Shown here piece after piece: positions 24,875 to 33,225 of a DNA stretch of 47,181 bases (positions are counted from its first letter, which is position 1; each line of letters starts with the position of its first letter). The notes under the pieces were generated by a model. It was given only the letters and a program-made list of their open reading frames with translations. It was not told where the DNA came from and made no database searches. Source of the stretch: Pirellulaceae bacterium (GTDB lineage: Bacteria; Planctomycetota; Planctomycetia; Pirellulales; Pirellulaceae); the NCBI GenBank assembly GCA_028289675.1, contig JANQOL010000353.1, forward strand, positions 1 to 47,181, given 5' to 3'. Position numbers and translations under genes: made by a program.

Positions 24875-27800
24875 TTAGTTTGTTGTAGCCGCGGACCGCG
24901 CGTGTCTCAGGCTGATGATCTTGGAGCTGGGCAATGACAAAGGTGCCACCGACTCCGGCTGCCGAACTCCTAGATCCTCGGGAGAAAGAAACCAGAAGAG
25001 TCCTGGGCGAATGAAGAACTCAGCCAGAGTCGCGGTTACCAGCCCGCCTAGAATCACGGTTGCAACTGGAAACAGAATCTCTTTGCCCGGTTGCTCTCCG
25101 CCGTAGACGAGTGGGATGAGGCCCAGTCCCGTCGTGAGCGCGGTCATCAGTACGGGGGCCAGGCGATCGAGGCTACCTTGCACGATGTCATCTTCAGTGA
25201 TCTGTCCGTCTCTAGCCCGCTTCAGATACGTTGATGTCAGAAGCAGGCCGTTGCGGGTCGCGATGCCGCCAAGGGAGACGAAACCGACCGTTGCCGCGAC
25301 GGAAAACGTCTGGTTGGTCAGGTACAGGCCGGCGATTCCACCAACGAAGGCGGCCGGCAAAGCTACCAAGAGCTGAAAGGCGATGCTGATTGAGTTGTAG
25401 GTTGAATAGAGCACTAAGAAGACGGCCAGCAAAGCGACACAACTGAGCCAGAAGATTCTCGAGTTGGCTTGTTGCTGTGCTTCAAACTGTCCTTCAAACG
25501 TAACGAAGTAGCCTTCGGGTAACTCGACAGACGCGGCAATGCGACGTTTGATTTCATCGACGACGCTACCCACGTCGCGACCAAGGGTATTCACGCGGAC
25601 CACGATGCGTCGTCGCCCATCTTCGCGGTGAATGGTATTCGGCCCCGCGGCTTTGTAGACATCGGCGACAGCCGCCAGCGGGACCCGCTTTCCGTTGGGC
25701 AATTCGAGAGGCATTCGGTGCAGGTTGTCTAGATCACGACGCTGTGATTCATCGAGTCTAAGCAGTATATCGAACGAGCGTTGACCATCGATCATCCGAG
25801 AAACTTCTTGCCCATGAAGAGCCGTCTCAACGAAGTGATTGACGAAACTGCCGGACACACCGTAGTAGGCCAACATATCGTGCTTCAGTTCGACACGGAA
25901 TTGCGGTGTCGGTTGCTGTTGCTCGACCAACGGCGGAGCGATGCCGGGAATATCCTCGATCGCATGTTCAATCCGTTCAGCTTCCTGGCGAAGTGTTTGA
26001 AGATCGTCTCCGTACAGCTTGATCGCGATTTGTGCGGTGACACCAGAAAGCATGTGACTGATGAGGTGAGCGATTGGCTGTTCGACTTCCGTCTCCACAC
26101 CCGGCACGTGCTCGACGGCCTCGTGCAGGGCTTCGATCACTTGGCCGCGGGTCATCCCACAGTCCGGATTCAGCGTGACTACGTATTCGCTGATGTTGAC
26201 TCCCATGACATGCTCGTCCTGTTCGGCTCGGCCGGTGCGGCAAGTAAACCACAGCAATGGAGCTTGCGGGTTGTCCGCGGACTTGACCAACTGGCTCAAG
26301 TTTCGGTCGGCCATGCGGCTTATCTCGCGGCTGACCTCGAGGGATGTTCCTGGCGGGGCAAACAGGTTGACTTGGGCGGCGCCTTCGTCGAACGGAGGCA
26401 AGAAATCTCGACCGATGTTCCAAGCAATCACACCACCAGCTACGCAGGCCATGCCCAGTACCGACAGCGAGCTGGTGAGTCCGACCGGAGTCATGCTGGC
26501 ACGAATAACCGGCCGAGAGATCGCCTTCAGGCCTCGCAGCATGATTCCATCGGACTGACTGGACGAAGCTCTTTCATTGGGTAGCAAGTAATACGCGAGC
26601 ACGGGCGTTAAGGTCAGTGATACCAGTGTCGAAGCGACAATGGACACGATGTACGCGATACCGAGTGGCGTAAACAGACGGCCTTCCATGCCCGAAAGAG
26701 CGAACAACGGCGCGAAGACGATGACCACCAACATCGTACTGATGATAATCGCATTGCGGACCTCGACACTCGCTTCGAAAATCACTTGCAAGACGGGACG
26801 CGGTACAGCTAGGCAAGCGTTCTGCTTGAGTCGTCGGTAGATATTCTCGACATCGACAATTGCATCGTCGACTAGCTCACCCAACGCGACTGCCAAGCCA
26901 CCCAGGGTCATGACGTTGATCGACAATCCCCACCAACGAAACAGCAACGCGGTTACCAGCACGGAAATCGGAATCGCCGTTAGAGTGATGAACGTCGTGC
27001 GAAAGTTAAAAAGGAAGAGAAACAAAATGATGACGACCAAAATAGCGCCGTCACGCAAAGCTTCGATGACATTGGCCACGCTGTGGTCGATGAACTCCCG
27101 CTGTTCATAAGTCGTTCGCAATCGCACTCCGTCAGGCAACGATGGTTTGAGTTCGTTCAGAGCCGCGTGTATTGCGTCAGTGACTTCGCGTGTGTCGGCC
27201 TTGGGTTGCTTTTGGATCGTTAGCACCACAGCTGGCAGACCGTTGACCGACGAATCGCCGCGCTTGGTTTGGGCAACTTCTTTCACAGAGGCAACATGTT
27301 CCAGCAGCAGTGGTCGGTCAGCTCCAGTCCGCAGGACTGTGTTTCGAATTTCTTCGGCGCTGCTAAAGCGCCCCAGGCCTCGAATCAAGAATTCTTGGCC
27401 ATCCCGGCCCATGAAGCCGCCGGTTACGTTCTCATTGCTCGCCCGTAGGGCGGACTCGATTTCTGCGAGGCTCGTTTCATAGCGGTGCATCTCATGAAAG
27501 TCGACGAGCACGTGATATTGCTTGCGGTCACCGCCCATGGTGATCACCTGCGAAACGCCAGGGATCTTGCGTAGTCGCTGACGTACGACCCAGTCCGCCA
27601 TCGTCCGCAGTTCCATAGGTGACGTCGTACCGTCTTCGCTCCACAAGCCGACGAGCGCGATCTGGCCTAGCAGGGATGACCTAGGTCCCATTTGTGGTCG
27701 GACGTCCGGAGGCAGCTGGTCCGTAGTGATGGTCAACCGCTCTTGAACGGTTTGGCGAGCACTTTGTACGTCGGTACCCCAATCAAATTCGACGTTGATC

Positions 27801-28075
27801 ACCGACAAGCCGATGTCAGAGGAACTACGCACGGCGATAACGCCCGCAGCGCCATTCATGGCGGATTCAAGGGGTAGCGTGACGCGCTGTTCGACTTCCT
27901 CGGGAGCGAGCCCTTCGCACTCGGTAACAATGACGACGCGTGGACGAGTCAAACTCGGGAGCACATCGATGGGTAACGAGCGAACCGCCAAACTGCCTAC
28001 GACCAGCACTGCGATGGCAGTACACACAACCACAAGACGGTTGGCCAGGGCAAGTCGGATGACGGCGTTCAGCAT
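24875..28075 (-). CDS. Heavy-metal efflux RND pump (CzcA/CusA family)
   Basis: 1066 residues from ATG 28075, full length for HME-RND. The start IRLALANRLVVVCTAIAVLV is TM1, followed by IDVLPSLTRPRVVIVTECEG and PEEVEQRVTLPLESAMNGA. TM4 has ALGELVDDAIVDVENIYRR, which keeps the proton-relay Asp and the DxxxxEN core but matches neither the usual divalent (DFGxxxDGA) nor the CusA (AIGxMVDAA) wording, so the metal is uncertain. The second half (SRIFWLSCVALLAVFLVLYS onward) is regular. It extrudes metal ions with the adaptor and the TolC-like channel encoded upstream. It is 15 bases after the adaptor by ORF ends. Confidence 0.92.
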   Translation of the reverse strand: MLNAVIRLALANRLVVVCTAIAVLVVGSLAVRSLPIDVLPSLTRPRVVIVTECEGLAPEEVEQRVTLPLESAMNGAAGVIAVRSSSDIGLSVINVEFDWGTDVQSARQTVQERLTITTDQLPPDVRPQMGPRSSLLGQIALVGLWSEDGTTSPMELRTMADWVVRQRLRKIPGVSQVITMGGDRKQYHVLVDFHEMHRYETSLAEIESALRASNENVTGGFMGRDGQEFLIRGLGRFSSAEEIRNTVLRTGADRPLLLEHVASVKEVAQTKRGDSSVNGLPAVVLTIQKQPKADTREVTDAIHAALNELKPSLPDGVRLRTTYEQREFIDHSVANVIEALRDGAILVVIILFLFLFNFRTTFITLTAIPISVLVTALLFRWWGLSINVMTLGGLAVALGELVDDAIVDVENIYRRLKQNACLAVPRPVLQVIFEASVEVRNAIIISTMLVVIVFAPLFALSGMEGRLFTPLGIAYIVSIVASTLVSLTLTPVLAYYLLPNERASSSQSDGIMLRGLKAISRPVIRASMTPVGLTSSLSVLGMACVAGGVIAWNIGRDFLPPFDEGAAQVNLFAPPGTSLEVSREISRMADRNLSQLVKSADNPQAPLLWFTCRTGRAEQDEHVMGVNISEYVVTLNPDCGMTRGQVIEALHEAVEHVPGVETEVEQPIAHLISHMLSGVTAQIAIKLYGDDLQTLRQEAERIEHAIEDIPGIAPPLVEQQQPTPQFRVELKHDMLAYYGVSGSFVNHFVETALHGQEVSRMIDGQRSFDILLRLDESQRRDLDNLHRMPLELPNGKRVPLAAVADVYKAAGPNTIHREDGRRRIVVRVNTLGRDVGSVVDEIKRRIAASVELPEGYFVTFEGQFEAQQQANSRIFWLSCVALLAVFLVLYSTYNSISIAFQLLVALPAAFVGGIAGLYLTNQTFSVAATVGFVSLGGIATRNGLLLTSTYLKRARDGQITEDDIVQGSLDRLAPVLMTALTTGLGLIPLVYGGEQPGKEILFPVATVILGGLVTATLAEFFIRPGLFWFLSPEDLGVRQPESVAPLSLPSSKIISLRHARSAATTN

Positions 28076-28099
28076 GGAAGGCAACTCGGCGATCTCGAA

Positions 28100-29656
28100 T
28101 CAATGGTCGTGGTGATGGTGGCCGCCGCCCGCGCCAGCCTGCATCTTCATGGCCAGATACAGTTGGTAAGCATTGTTCAGGGCGATGTTGTCGTCCGAAT
28201 GCAGTTGGCCATCGTCAGCAATTACGACTGTCTTGTCGTCGCGATACAACAAACGTACGGGCACGGGTTCGAGTTCGATGAACGCGTGATGTTCGTCATC
28301 ATGGAGAGGTTCGTCAGCCGATGCGGCCTGCGGTTGTTCAGAAGCCAACTGGGTGGTCACAAGACTGAGCGAAGGACTCCCCCCTGAAGATTCTTCTGGT
28401 GCAAGATTGTGTGCGTCGTGATGCTGGGCGAACACGAAGACGTTTGGTCCGTCGACGACCACCGCGTCTGCCGGCAACGTCAATTGATCGCGCCACCGTT
28501 CCACAGGCAGTCTCAAGTGGAGTCGTTGGCCGGGGCGGAAACGCCATTGTTCAAATTTGCGCCCTTCGCGCTCGCGCGCGAATGTCACTTGATTGGGGAG
28601 CTCGAGGAAGAATTGGACCGTTTGGGTTTGTTCGTCCACATGGTTTTCGATTCTCAGTAGTTCCAGCTGAAGGTCCGAGCCATGCTGATGGCCTGGTTCA
28701 TGAGTTTCTACGGTGATCTTCCATCGTTGATCGATGATTCGCTCCAGAACATGCAGGTCATCCTGGAAGGCCGTGCCTTTCAGGTAGAGTGTTGGATGAT
28801 ACGCGACGGTACAAAGTGCATCGCCACGCTGGACGGCGCTGCCGGGCTGAACTGCTAACGATTCGACGGAGTAGCCAAAGCTATCTTGGCCGTCTGCGGC
28901 CGCCAGTGGATCCCGGTTACGTCGTGGCAGGTCGGACGCGAACACGGTGGTTAACTTCATAAGTTGCCGATCATCGATCAGTTGTTCGATGGCGGTTTCC
29001 GACATCCCGCGCGTCGCCAACTCTTGCCGCAAAGCCGCTTCCCGCGCCTGCAATTGCCTGACTTCATACCGCAGACCTCGCGCCTTCGACCCTGACACCG
29101 CACCAGAGGAAACCAACGGTTGTAGACGATCGATCTCCTGTTGAGCGACTTCCTGACGGGACAACAGTTCCAAGAGTTGGGATTGCGCGTTGATCAGCGC
29201 CTCGTCCGTAATTCGAATAGTGAACAGCGGCAATTCGGCTTCGATCGTTTGTCCCGCCAGCAGATCAACCCGATCAACGATGCCCGTAACCGGCGCGGGA
29301 ATCGACAAGCTGCTGTGCCCAGGAATCTCCACCACGCGTCCGGGCACGAGGATGGACTTCCAGTACTCGCCTCGGGACACATGTCCCATGCGAAGCTCCA
29401 AGTTTTCGAAAGCCTGCCGCGTCAGCGCCAGATGATCTTCTTCGTCTTCATGGTCGCTTTCGTGATCGTTTATCGCGTCGTGATCTGCTATTGCCGCCGA
29501 GTTTGCCGAGTGCGAATGATCGGTGTCGCTCGCTTTACTGAAAGTCGGCGGAGCGAGGAACGACTCAACGGCGGATCCGAGGCCGAAGACAGCTGTCAAC
29601 ACCATGGCGGCAAACAGCGCGCGCAGGCCAATACGCTGACGTTGATGGTTGGGCAT
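28100..29656 (-). CDS. RND periplasmic adaptor (HlyD/CusB-like), His-rich at both ends
   Basis: 518 residues. An N-terminal membrane anchor (GLRALFAAMVLTAVFGLG) is followed by a His/Asp/Glu-rich stretch (about residues 45-75) and a barrel-sandwich fold: SIPAPVTGIVDRVDLLAGQT and VQPGSAVQRGDALCTVA are the two lipoyl halves. A helical hairpin lies between them, then the beta barrel with LRLPVERWRDQLTLPADAVV. The tail ends in GGGHHHHDH. The two His-rich regions suggest metal capture in the periplasm and favour zinc, cobalt or nickel over copper, but this is inference. Confidence 0.9.
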   Translation of the reverse strand: MPNHQRQRIGLRALFAAMVLTAVFGLGSAVESFLAPPTFSKASDTDHSHSANSAAIADHDAINDHESDHEDEEDHLALTRQAFENLELRMGHVSRGEYWKSILVPGRVVEIPGHSSLSIPAPVTGIVDRVDLLAGQTIEAELPLFTIRITDEALINAQSQLLELLSRQEVAQQEIDRLQPLVSSGAVSGSKARGLRYEVRQLQAREAALRQELATRGMSETAIEQLIDDRQLMKLTTVFASDLPRRNRDPLAAADGQDSFGYSVESLAVQPGSAVQRGDALCTVAYHPTLYLKGTAFQDDLHVLERIIDQRWKITVETHEPGHQHGSDLQLELLRIENHVDEQTQTVQFFLELPNQVTFAREREGRKFEQWRFRPGQRLHLRLPVERWRDQLTLPADAVVVDGPNVFVFAQHHDAHNLAPEESSGGSPSLSLVTTQLASEQPQAASADEPLHDDEHHAFIELEPVPVRLLYRDDKTVVIADDGQLHSDDNIALNNAYQLYLAMKMQAGAGGGHHHHDH

Positions 29657-29777
29657 AACTGATTCTCAGAAGACGACTGGCTATCAGAAGACACTGGTTC
29701 CCAGAAGACACTGGCGTTTGAAACACCAACGACTAGCCGCAGGGACTAAACGCTGTGATTCGAGACTGAGAACCAGT

Positions 29778-30194
29778 TCAGAGTCGATAGACCTGGAGCG
29801 CAGAGAGCGCAGGCGCATGCATGATCGCCAAATCATCGCGATTTGGTTGCAAGGCACGTAGATCGGGCGTCGTGGTGTCGCCCAGTTGATTGTCCGGTGC
29901 GCTAGTTTCGAACGCGGAGCGCGACGCGGGATCCCGGTTCAGCAGTCGAGAGTTGTCGACATAAGCGGCCGCAAGTTCACCTGTGCAGTCATCATGGCCT
30001 GCGTCTTGAACGGACGTCACGCCATCAGTGGACGCCAGTCCATGATCGTGGTCGCCGAAACCGAGCATCTGAAACCAGGCGTTGTGTTCCAAACAGCCGC
30101 ATGGACAGGCTCCCAGCTGAAACACGATCATTGCTAGCAGCACGCTGCAAGCGAGCTTCCGCAACTGGATCGTTTTCAATGACACTGGATACAT
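29778..30194 (-). CDS. Small exported Cys/His-containing protein of the metal efflux operon
   Basis: 138 residues from ATG 30194 (GGAGAA seven bases upstream). The N-terminus is a signal peptide or anchor (ACSVLLAMIVFQLGACPCGC) directly followed by CPCGCLEHNAWFQM and GFGDHDHGLA, a cluster of Cys and His that could bind metal. The rest is low-complexity and probably unfolded. I do not recognise a family. Its position between the TolC-like and adaptor genes points to a role in metal sensing or delivery to the pump. Confidence 0.65.
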   Translation of the reverse strand: MYPVSLKTIQLRKLACSVLLAMIVFQLGACPCGCLEHNAWFQMLGFGDHDHGLASTDGVTSVQDAGHDDCTGELAAAYVDNSRLLNRDPASRSAFETSAPDNQLGDTTTPDLRALQPNRDDLAIMHAPALSALQVYRL

Positions 30195-30291
30195 GGGTAG
30201 GTTCTCCGCAATGCACCCTAGTCTAACTATTTAGCAGGCGCAGAGCAATTTTGCAGCTGAGCGAGACAGCCATCGCCCCGGTGGTGATACT

Positions 30292-31899
30292 CTACAGGCC
30301 GCTGAGAGCTTGGCCGCGAAGCCCGTCGCTACCTTGGTAGTCGATGCTCTGTCCCAAGCCATCTTCCAGGAGATTTCCACGAATGCGAGCTTGGACTTGG
30401 GCCAGTTTGACAAGGGCGGCGACAAACTGAAGGTTGGAGTCAAAGTAGGCCCGGCGGGCGGTCAGGACACGCAGAAAGTCGAACTCGCCGGCCTCTTTGC
30501 CCTGCCCAATCAACTCCAACGCAGCCTCAGCGTTTGGCAGGATCCGGGATTGAAAATTCTGAACAACAGCCGCGGCCGCGAGGTACTCACCTCGGGCCCG
30601 TGCAAGATCCCTACGAATCCGCGCCCGAATTCGCTCGACATTTCGCTGCGCCGCTGTGTTCTCGGCCATCGCAGCTCGTATGTTGCCTTGATTACTGTTG
30701 TGAACTGGAACGGGCAGGCTGACCTGGACATTTGAAAACGCAGTGCCGGTGGCATCGTCGGCCCCAACGCCTAATTGCGTCGTAACATTGGGAATGGCTT
30801 GCAGTTGTTGGCGGTGCAAGTTCGCACAAGCACGGTCGACGCGTGCTTGGGCTACGGCGAGTTCTGGGCTGCTGGCGATGATTTCCATGAACATCGACTC
30901 TTGGTCGAACAGCGGCTGGCTGGCGATGTTTGCCAAGTCATCCCGGTTGCCAGCGACAGTTGTGTCTCCGAAGTCCACCACTCCGCAAACCGCGGCCAGT
31001 TGTTGCAGTGCGGCGGAACGATCTATGTCCGCCTGCTGAATCAACAGATCGACCTCGCTGAGTTGGATCTCCGACTGCAGCAGATCAGGTCGTGTGCCAA
31101 CGTCGGCTTCGAGTTTTTCGCCTGCCAGTTTGACGGCCTGCTCGGCGACGCTGCGAAACTCTTCAGCGAGTTGCCGCCGTACTTGCGCTGACACGGCGTC
31201 GTAGTAAGCGATGCGCAAGTCGGTCCAGATGCGTTGCTGCTGAACGTGAACTTGCCAGTTCAAGGCAGCAATATCTTGGGCGGTCACGCGTCGATTCCAT
31301 CCGAGCTTTTCTCCGCGAACCCAAGTCTGAGAAACGTAACCGCCATGTTGGCCACCGGTACCATCGTTGCCAATCTCTTGGCCAAAGTAGCCAACGGTCG
31401 GGTTCGGTTTTAGGCCAACTTGTTGATGAATGCCTCGCGCCTGGCCGGCACTGGCCGCCGCCTGTTGAATTGCCGGGTTTTGAGCCATCGCCATTTGCTC
31501 GAGCAGTTCGAGCGTCAGCACGGTGTCACCCTCTTTGCTGGACCACAACTCCCCGCCAAGATCGACTTGAGCAGCGACTTCGACGTCGACAGCCGCGGTC
31601 GACGGGTGGGGAGCTTCGTTTGACTGGTCGCGCTCCGACCGATCCGGTGCAGCTTCACCTTCTTGAAGAAGAACTCCGTTGTCATTGCCGCCAGGAGATT
31701 GAAAGCCGGCCTCGACCACCATGTTGGGCTGCGGTGCTGGCAATTCTGCTGGTCCGGCGGCTGCAACTGTAGTACTGGACGAATGATTAGCCAGTGACGT
31801 TTTCGTCTTCCTGACGCGCGCAATCGAACAGCCAGACACACTCGATCCCGCTAATGCTAGCGTAAGAGACAGCTTGAAAAGCAATGAGCGGCGGAGCAT
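30292..31899 (-). CDS. TolC-family outer-membrane channel, lipoprotein
   Basis: 535 residues from ATG 31899 (GGA nine bases upstream; the frame continues up to 32004 without a ribosome site). The signal ends in a lipobox VSGC, so the mature protein should be lipidated. After a disordered Ser/Pro/Glu linker of about 100 residues the outer-membrane efflux repeats follow: LELLEQMAMAQNPAIQQAAA, VQQQRIWTDLRIAYYDAVSA, and the second repeat VAQARVDRACANLHRQQLQA with VRVP-like LPVPVHNSNQGNIRAAMAEN. It is the exit duct of the RND system and first gene of the operon. Confidence 0.9.
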   Translation of the reverse strand: MLRRSLLFKLSLTLALAGSSVSGCSIARVRKTKTSLANHSSSTTVAAAGPAELPAPQPNMVVEAGFQSPGGNDNGVLLQEGEAAPDRSERDQSNEAPHPSTAAVDVEVAAQVDLGGELWSSKEGDTVLTLELLEQMAMAQNPAIQQAAASAGQARGIHQQVGLKPNPTVGYFGQEIGNDGTGGQHGGYVSQTWVRGEKLGWNRRVTAQDIAALNWQVHVQQQRIWTDLRIAYYDAVSAQVRRQLAEEFRSVAEQAVKLAGEKLEADVGTRPDLLQSEIQLSEVDLLIQQADIDRSAALQQLAAVCGVVDFGDTTVAGNRDDLANIASQPLFDQESMFMEIIASSPELAVAQARVDRACANLHRQQLQAIPNVTTQLGVGADDATGTAFSNVQVSLPVPVHNSNQGNIRAAMAENTAAQRNVERIRARIRRDLARARGEYLAAAAVVQNFQSRILPNAEAALELIGQGKEAGEFDFLRVLTARRAYFDSNLQFVAALVKLAQVQARIRGNLLEDGLGQSIDYQGSDGLRGQALSGL

Positions 31900-32222
31900 T
31901 GCTTGTCCGGTCGAAGCGAGGAAATCACTTGGTGTGGGCGTCAAAACCGACCCAACGAATACATTGCTTATCGGTTGATTGGGGCATCTCAACCCCTTTT
32001 GCACCTATGCTCGTTGAAACCGGAACAAGCCGTACAGTGTACAAGGAAGCGTGGCGTCGCTTCCCAGCACACCCGTTGAAGATCTGCGCGAACCGCACAG
32101 GCTGTAGCGCGAACCCTCTGCCATCTCAAGTCTCGGCTTGGCGAAATACCCTCCCACGTCTCCCATGGGCGCTCCAAGCTGCGGCGAAGTGGAAGCTGTG
32201 GTTAACTGATCGCGGAGCTGCC
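31900..32222. other. Upstream region of the metal efflux operon
   Basis: No convincing gene; a plus-strand frame at 31884-32282 lacks a ribosome site and domain. The promoter of the minus-strand operon should lie here. A GTACA-G-TGTAC palindrome (32032-32042), about 130 bases before the TolC-like start, is a candidate operator. Confidence 0.35.
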
Positions 32223-32282
32223 TTAGCTGTTGTGTACGGGATGGGACGCTCGCTCATCGTCTTCGATGACGACGCTCGCTAA
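32223..32282 (-). pseudogene. Relic of the 3' end of a Wzc-like tyrosine-kinase gene
   Basis: Read on the minus strand, these bases encode ASVVIEDDERASHPVHNS followed by TAA. The intact autokinase gene ending at 38538 closes with STVVIEDERPVSHPVHTS and a stop. About 36 of 45 bases match without gaps in the core (32232-32276). Upstream of 32283 the likeness ends. It is probably a leftover of a duplicated kinase gene. Confidence 0.5.
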
Positions 32283-32370
32283 GGACTGGAATCCGACGCA
32301 GCTTGAGCGAGATTGCGAGTCTCGAAATCAGCATCGATGTTAAGCCTGAACTTGGCTAATACCAACCCGA

Positions 32371-32413
32371 CTCCCCTCGCCCCGCTTCGGGGAGAGGGGT
32401 TGGGGGTGAGGGG
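32371..32413 (+). repeat. Left 43-bp inverted repeat of the DUF559 unit
   Basis: It begins CTCCCCTCGCCCCGCTTCGG and is the exact reverse complement of 32811-32853. Inside it a near-palindrome (CCCCTC-G-CCCCG-CTT-CGGGG-A-GAGGGG) can fold into a hairpin. A degenerate piece of its end recurs at 32425-32436, overlapping the gap before the stop codon. Confidence 0.9.
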
Positions 32414-32436
32414 TAACGCTGTCTTTGGGTGAGGGG

Positions 32437-32808
32437 CTAAAGCACTTCTTCAGCGCGAAGCGCAACGATCGATTCGATTTGTGTTCGGACTGCTTGGTCA
32501 TCGCGGGCGACGTCGTAGCCGTTGATGCGCATGACGTCGAAACCTTGTCGATGCAAGAGTTGATCTCGTCGTTGGTCACGCTGTTTTCCCGCTTCGGTCA
32601 TATGGTCTTTTCCGTCAACTTCAATAACCAGCTTGAGTTCAAGACAAACAAAATCAACGGTATACGGTCCAATTGGATGTTCGCGACGAAATTTGTATCC
32701 AAGAATTTTTCTAGCGCGGAGCATCTGCCAAACGCCCTGTGCAAACTCGTTTGCTTGCTTGCGTTGTTCTCTGGCGAACGCAACTCTTTCTGGATCTCGC
32801 CTTGCCAT
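32437..32808 (-). CDS. DUF559 (Vsr-like PD-(D/E)XK) endonuclease-domain protein
   Basis: 123 residues, the normal DUF559 size. The core motif YTVDFVCLELKLVIEVDGKD contains D52, E63 and D65 and ends in the family signature EVDG-x-x-H. The N-terminal ARKILGYKFRREHPIGPY and C-terminal FDVMRINGYDVARD are equally typical. DUF559 shares the fold of very-short-patch repair nucleases; its biological role is not settled. The start codon lies two bases from the inverted repeat, whose GTGAGGGG acts as Shine-Dalgarno sequence. The flanking repeats suggest the protein may act on them. Confidence 0.85.
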   Translation of the reverse strand: MARRDPERVAFAREQRKQANEFAQGVWQMLRARKILGYKFRREHPIGPYTVDFVCLELKLVIEVDGKDHMTEAGKQRDQRRDQLLHRQGFDVMRINGYDVARDDQAVRTQIESIVALRAEEVL

Positions 32809-32810
32809 TG

Positions 32811-32853
32811 CCCCTCACCCCCAACCCCTCTCCCCGAAGCGGGGCGAGGGGAG
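32811..32853 (-). repeat. Right 43-bp inverted repeat of the DUF559 unit
   Basis: Exact reverse complement of 32371-32413. On the minus strand it ends GGGGTGAGGGG two bases before the ATG of the nuclease gene, so the repeat doubles as its ribosome binding site. Confidence 0.9.
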
Positions 32854-33225
32854 AAGAGAATTAGATTGCCAGTCTATCTGCCGAACTCCAGTTAGAAAGA
32901 CGTTCGAAGGGACGGTTCCCTTACAGGTGTCTTCGCTGAAAGAGCCCCAAATACTGGTGCGACTCGGCGGCCGGCCAATCTGCGTCGGCTGGACAACCCA
33001 ACATTACTTTATGTGAGTGGCGGGTCCGCTGAGGTGGCGAGTAACGGCGTAATTCGATGGTTCAACTAAGAAATGCATGTCAATGCAACTTCGGCTTGGA
33101 AGCAAGCCGTGCAACTAGCAGCGGTCTTGCGCAAGCAAACGCCAAATCGCTTCGTTGGGTAGGCTCGTGATTCACTAAGGATACGCACTTCAAGCGGCGC
33201 GCCGAGCGCCCAGTCGGAATCGCTG
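32854..33225. other. Stretch without a recognised gene
   Basis: About 370 bases between the DUF559 unit and the end of the next gene (both minus strand). No frame with a domain or ribosome site and no clear RNA gene. It should hold the promoter of the nuclease gene if that is not inside the repeat. Confidence 0.4.

Larger units (their letters stand above)
32371..32853 (-). mobile_element. Putative DUF559 mobile unit bounded by 43-bp inverted repeats
   Basis: A 483-bp unit: perfect 43-bp inverted repeats at both ends and one nuclease-like gene filling the space. The right repeat stops two bases before the start codon and supplies the ribosome site. The left one begins (in gene direction) 23 bases after the stop. 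There is no obvious target-site duplication. The compactness and exact terminal repeats suggest a self-moving or recently moved cassette. Confidence 0.6.

Noticed and set aside
31884-32282. Plus-strand frame of 132 codons upstream of the efflux operon
   Set aside because: No ribosome site or recognisable domain; its end is antisense to the kinase relic.
32811-32853. CRISPR repeat
   Set aside because: Only two copies in inverted orientation, separated by a gene; no spacer-repeat series or cas gene.
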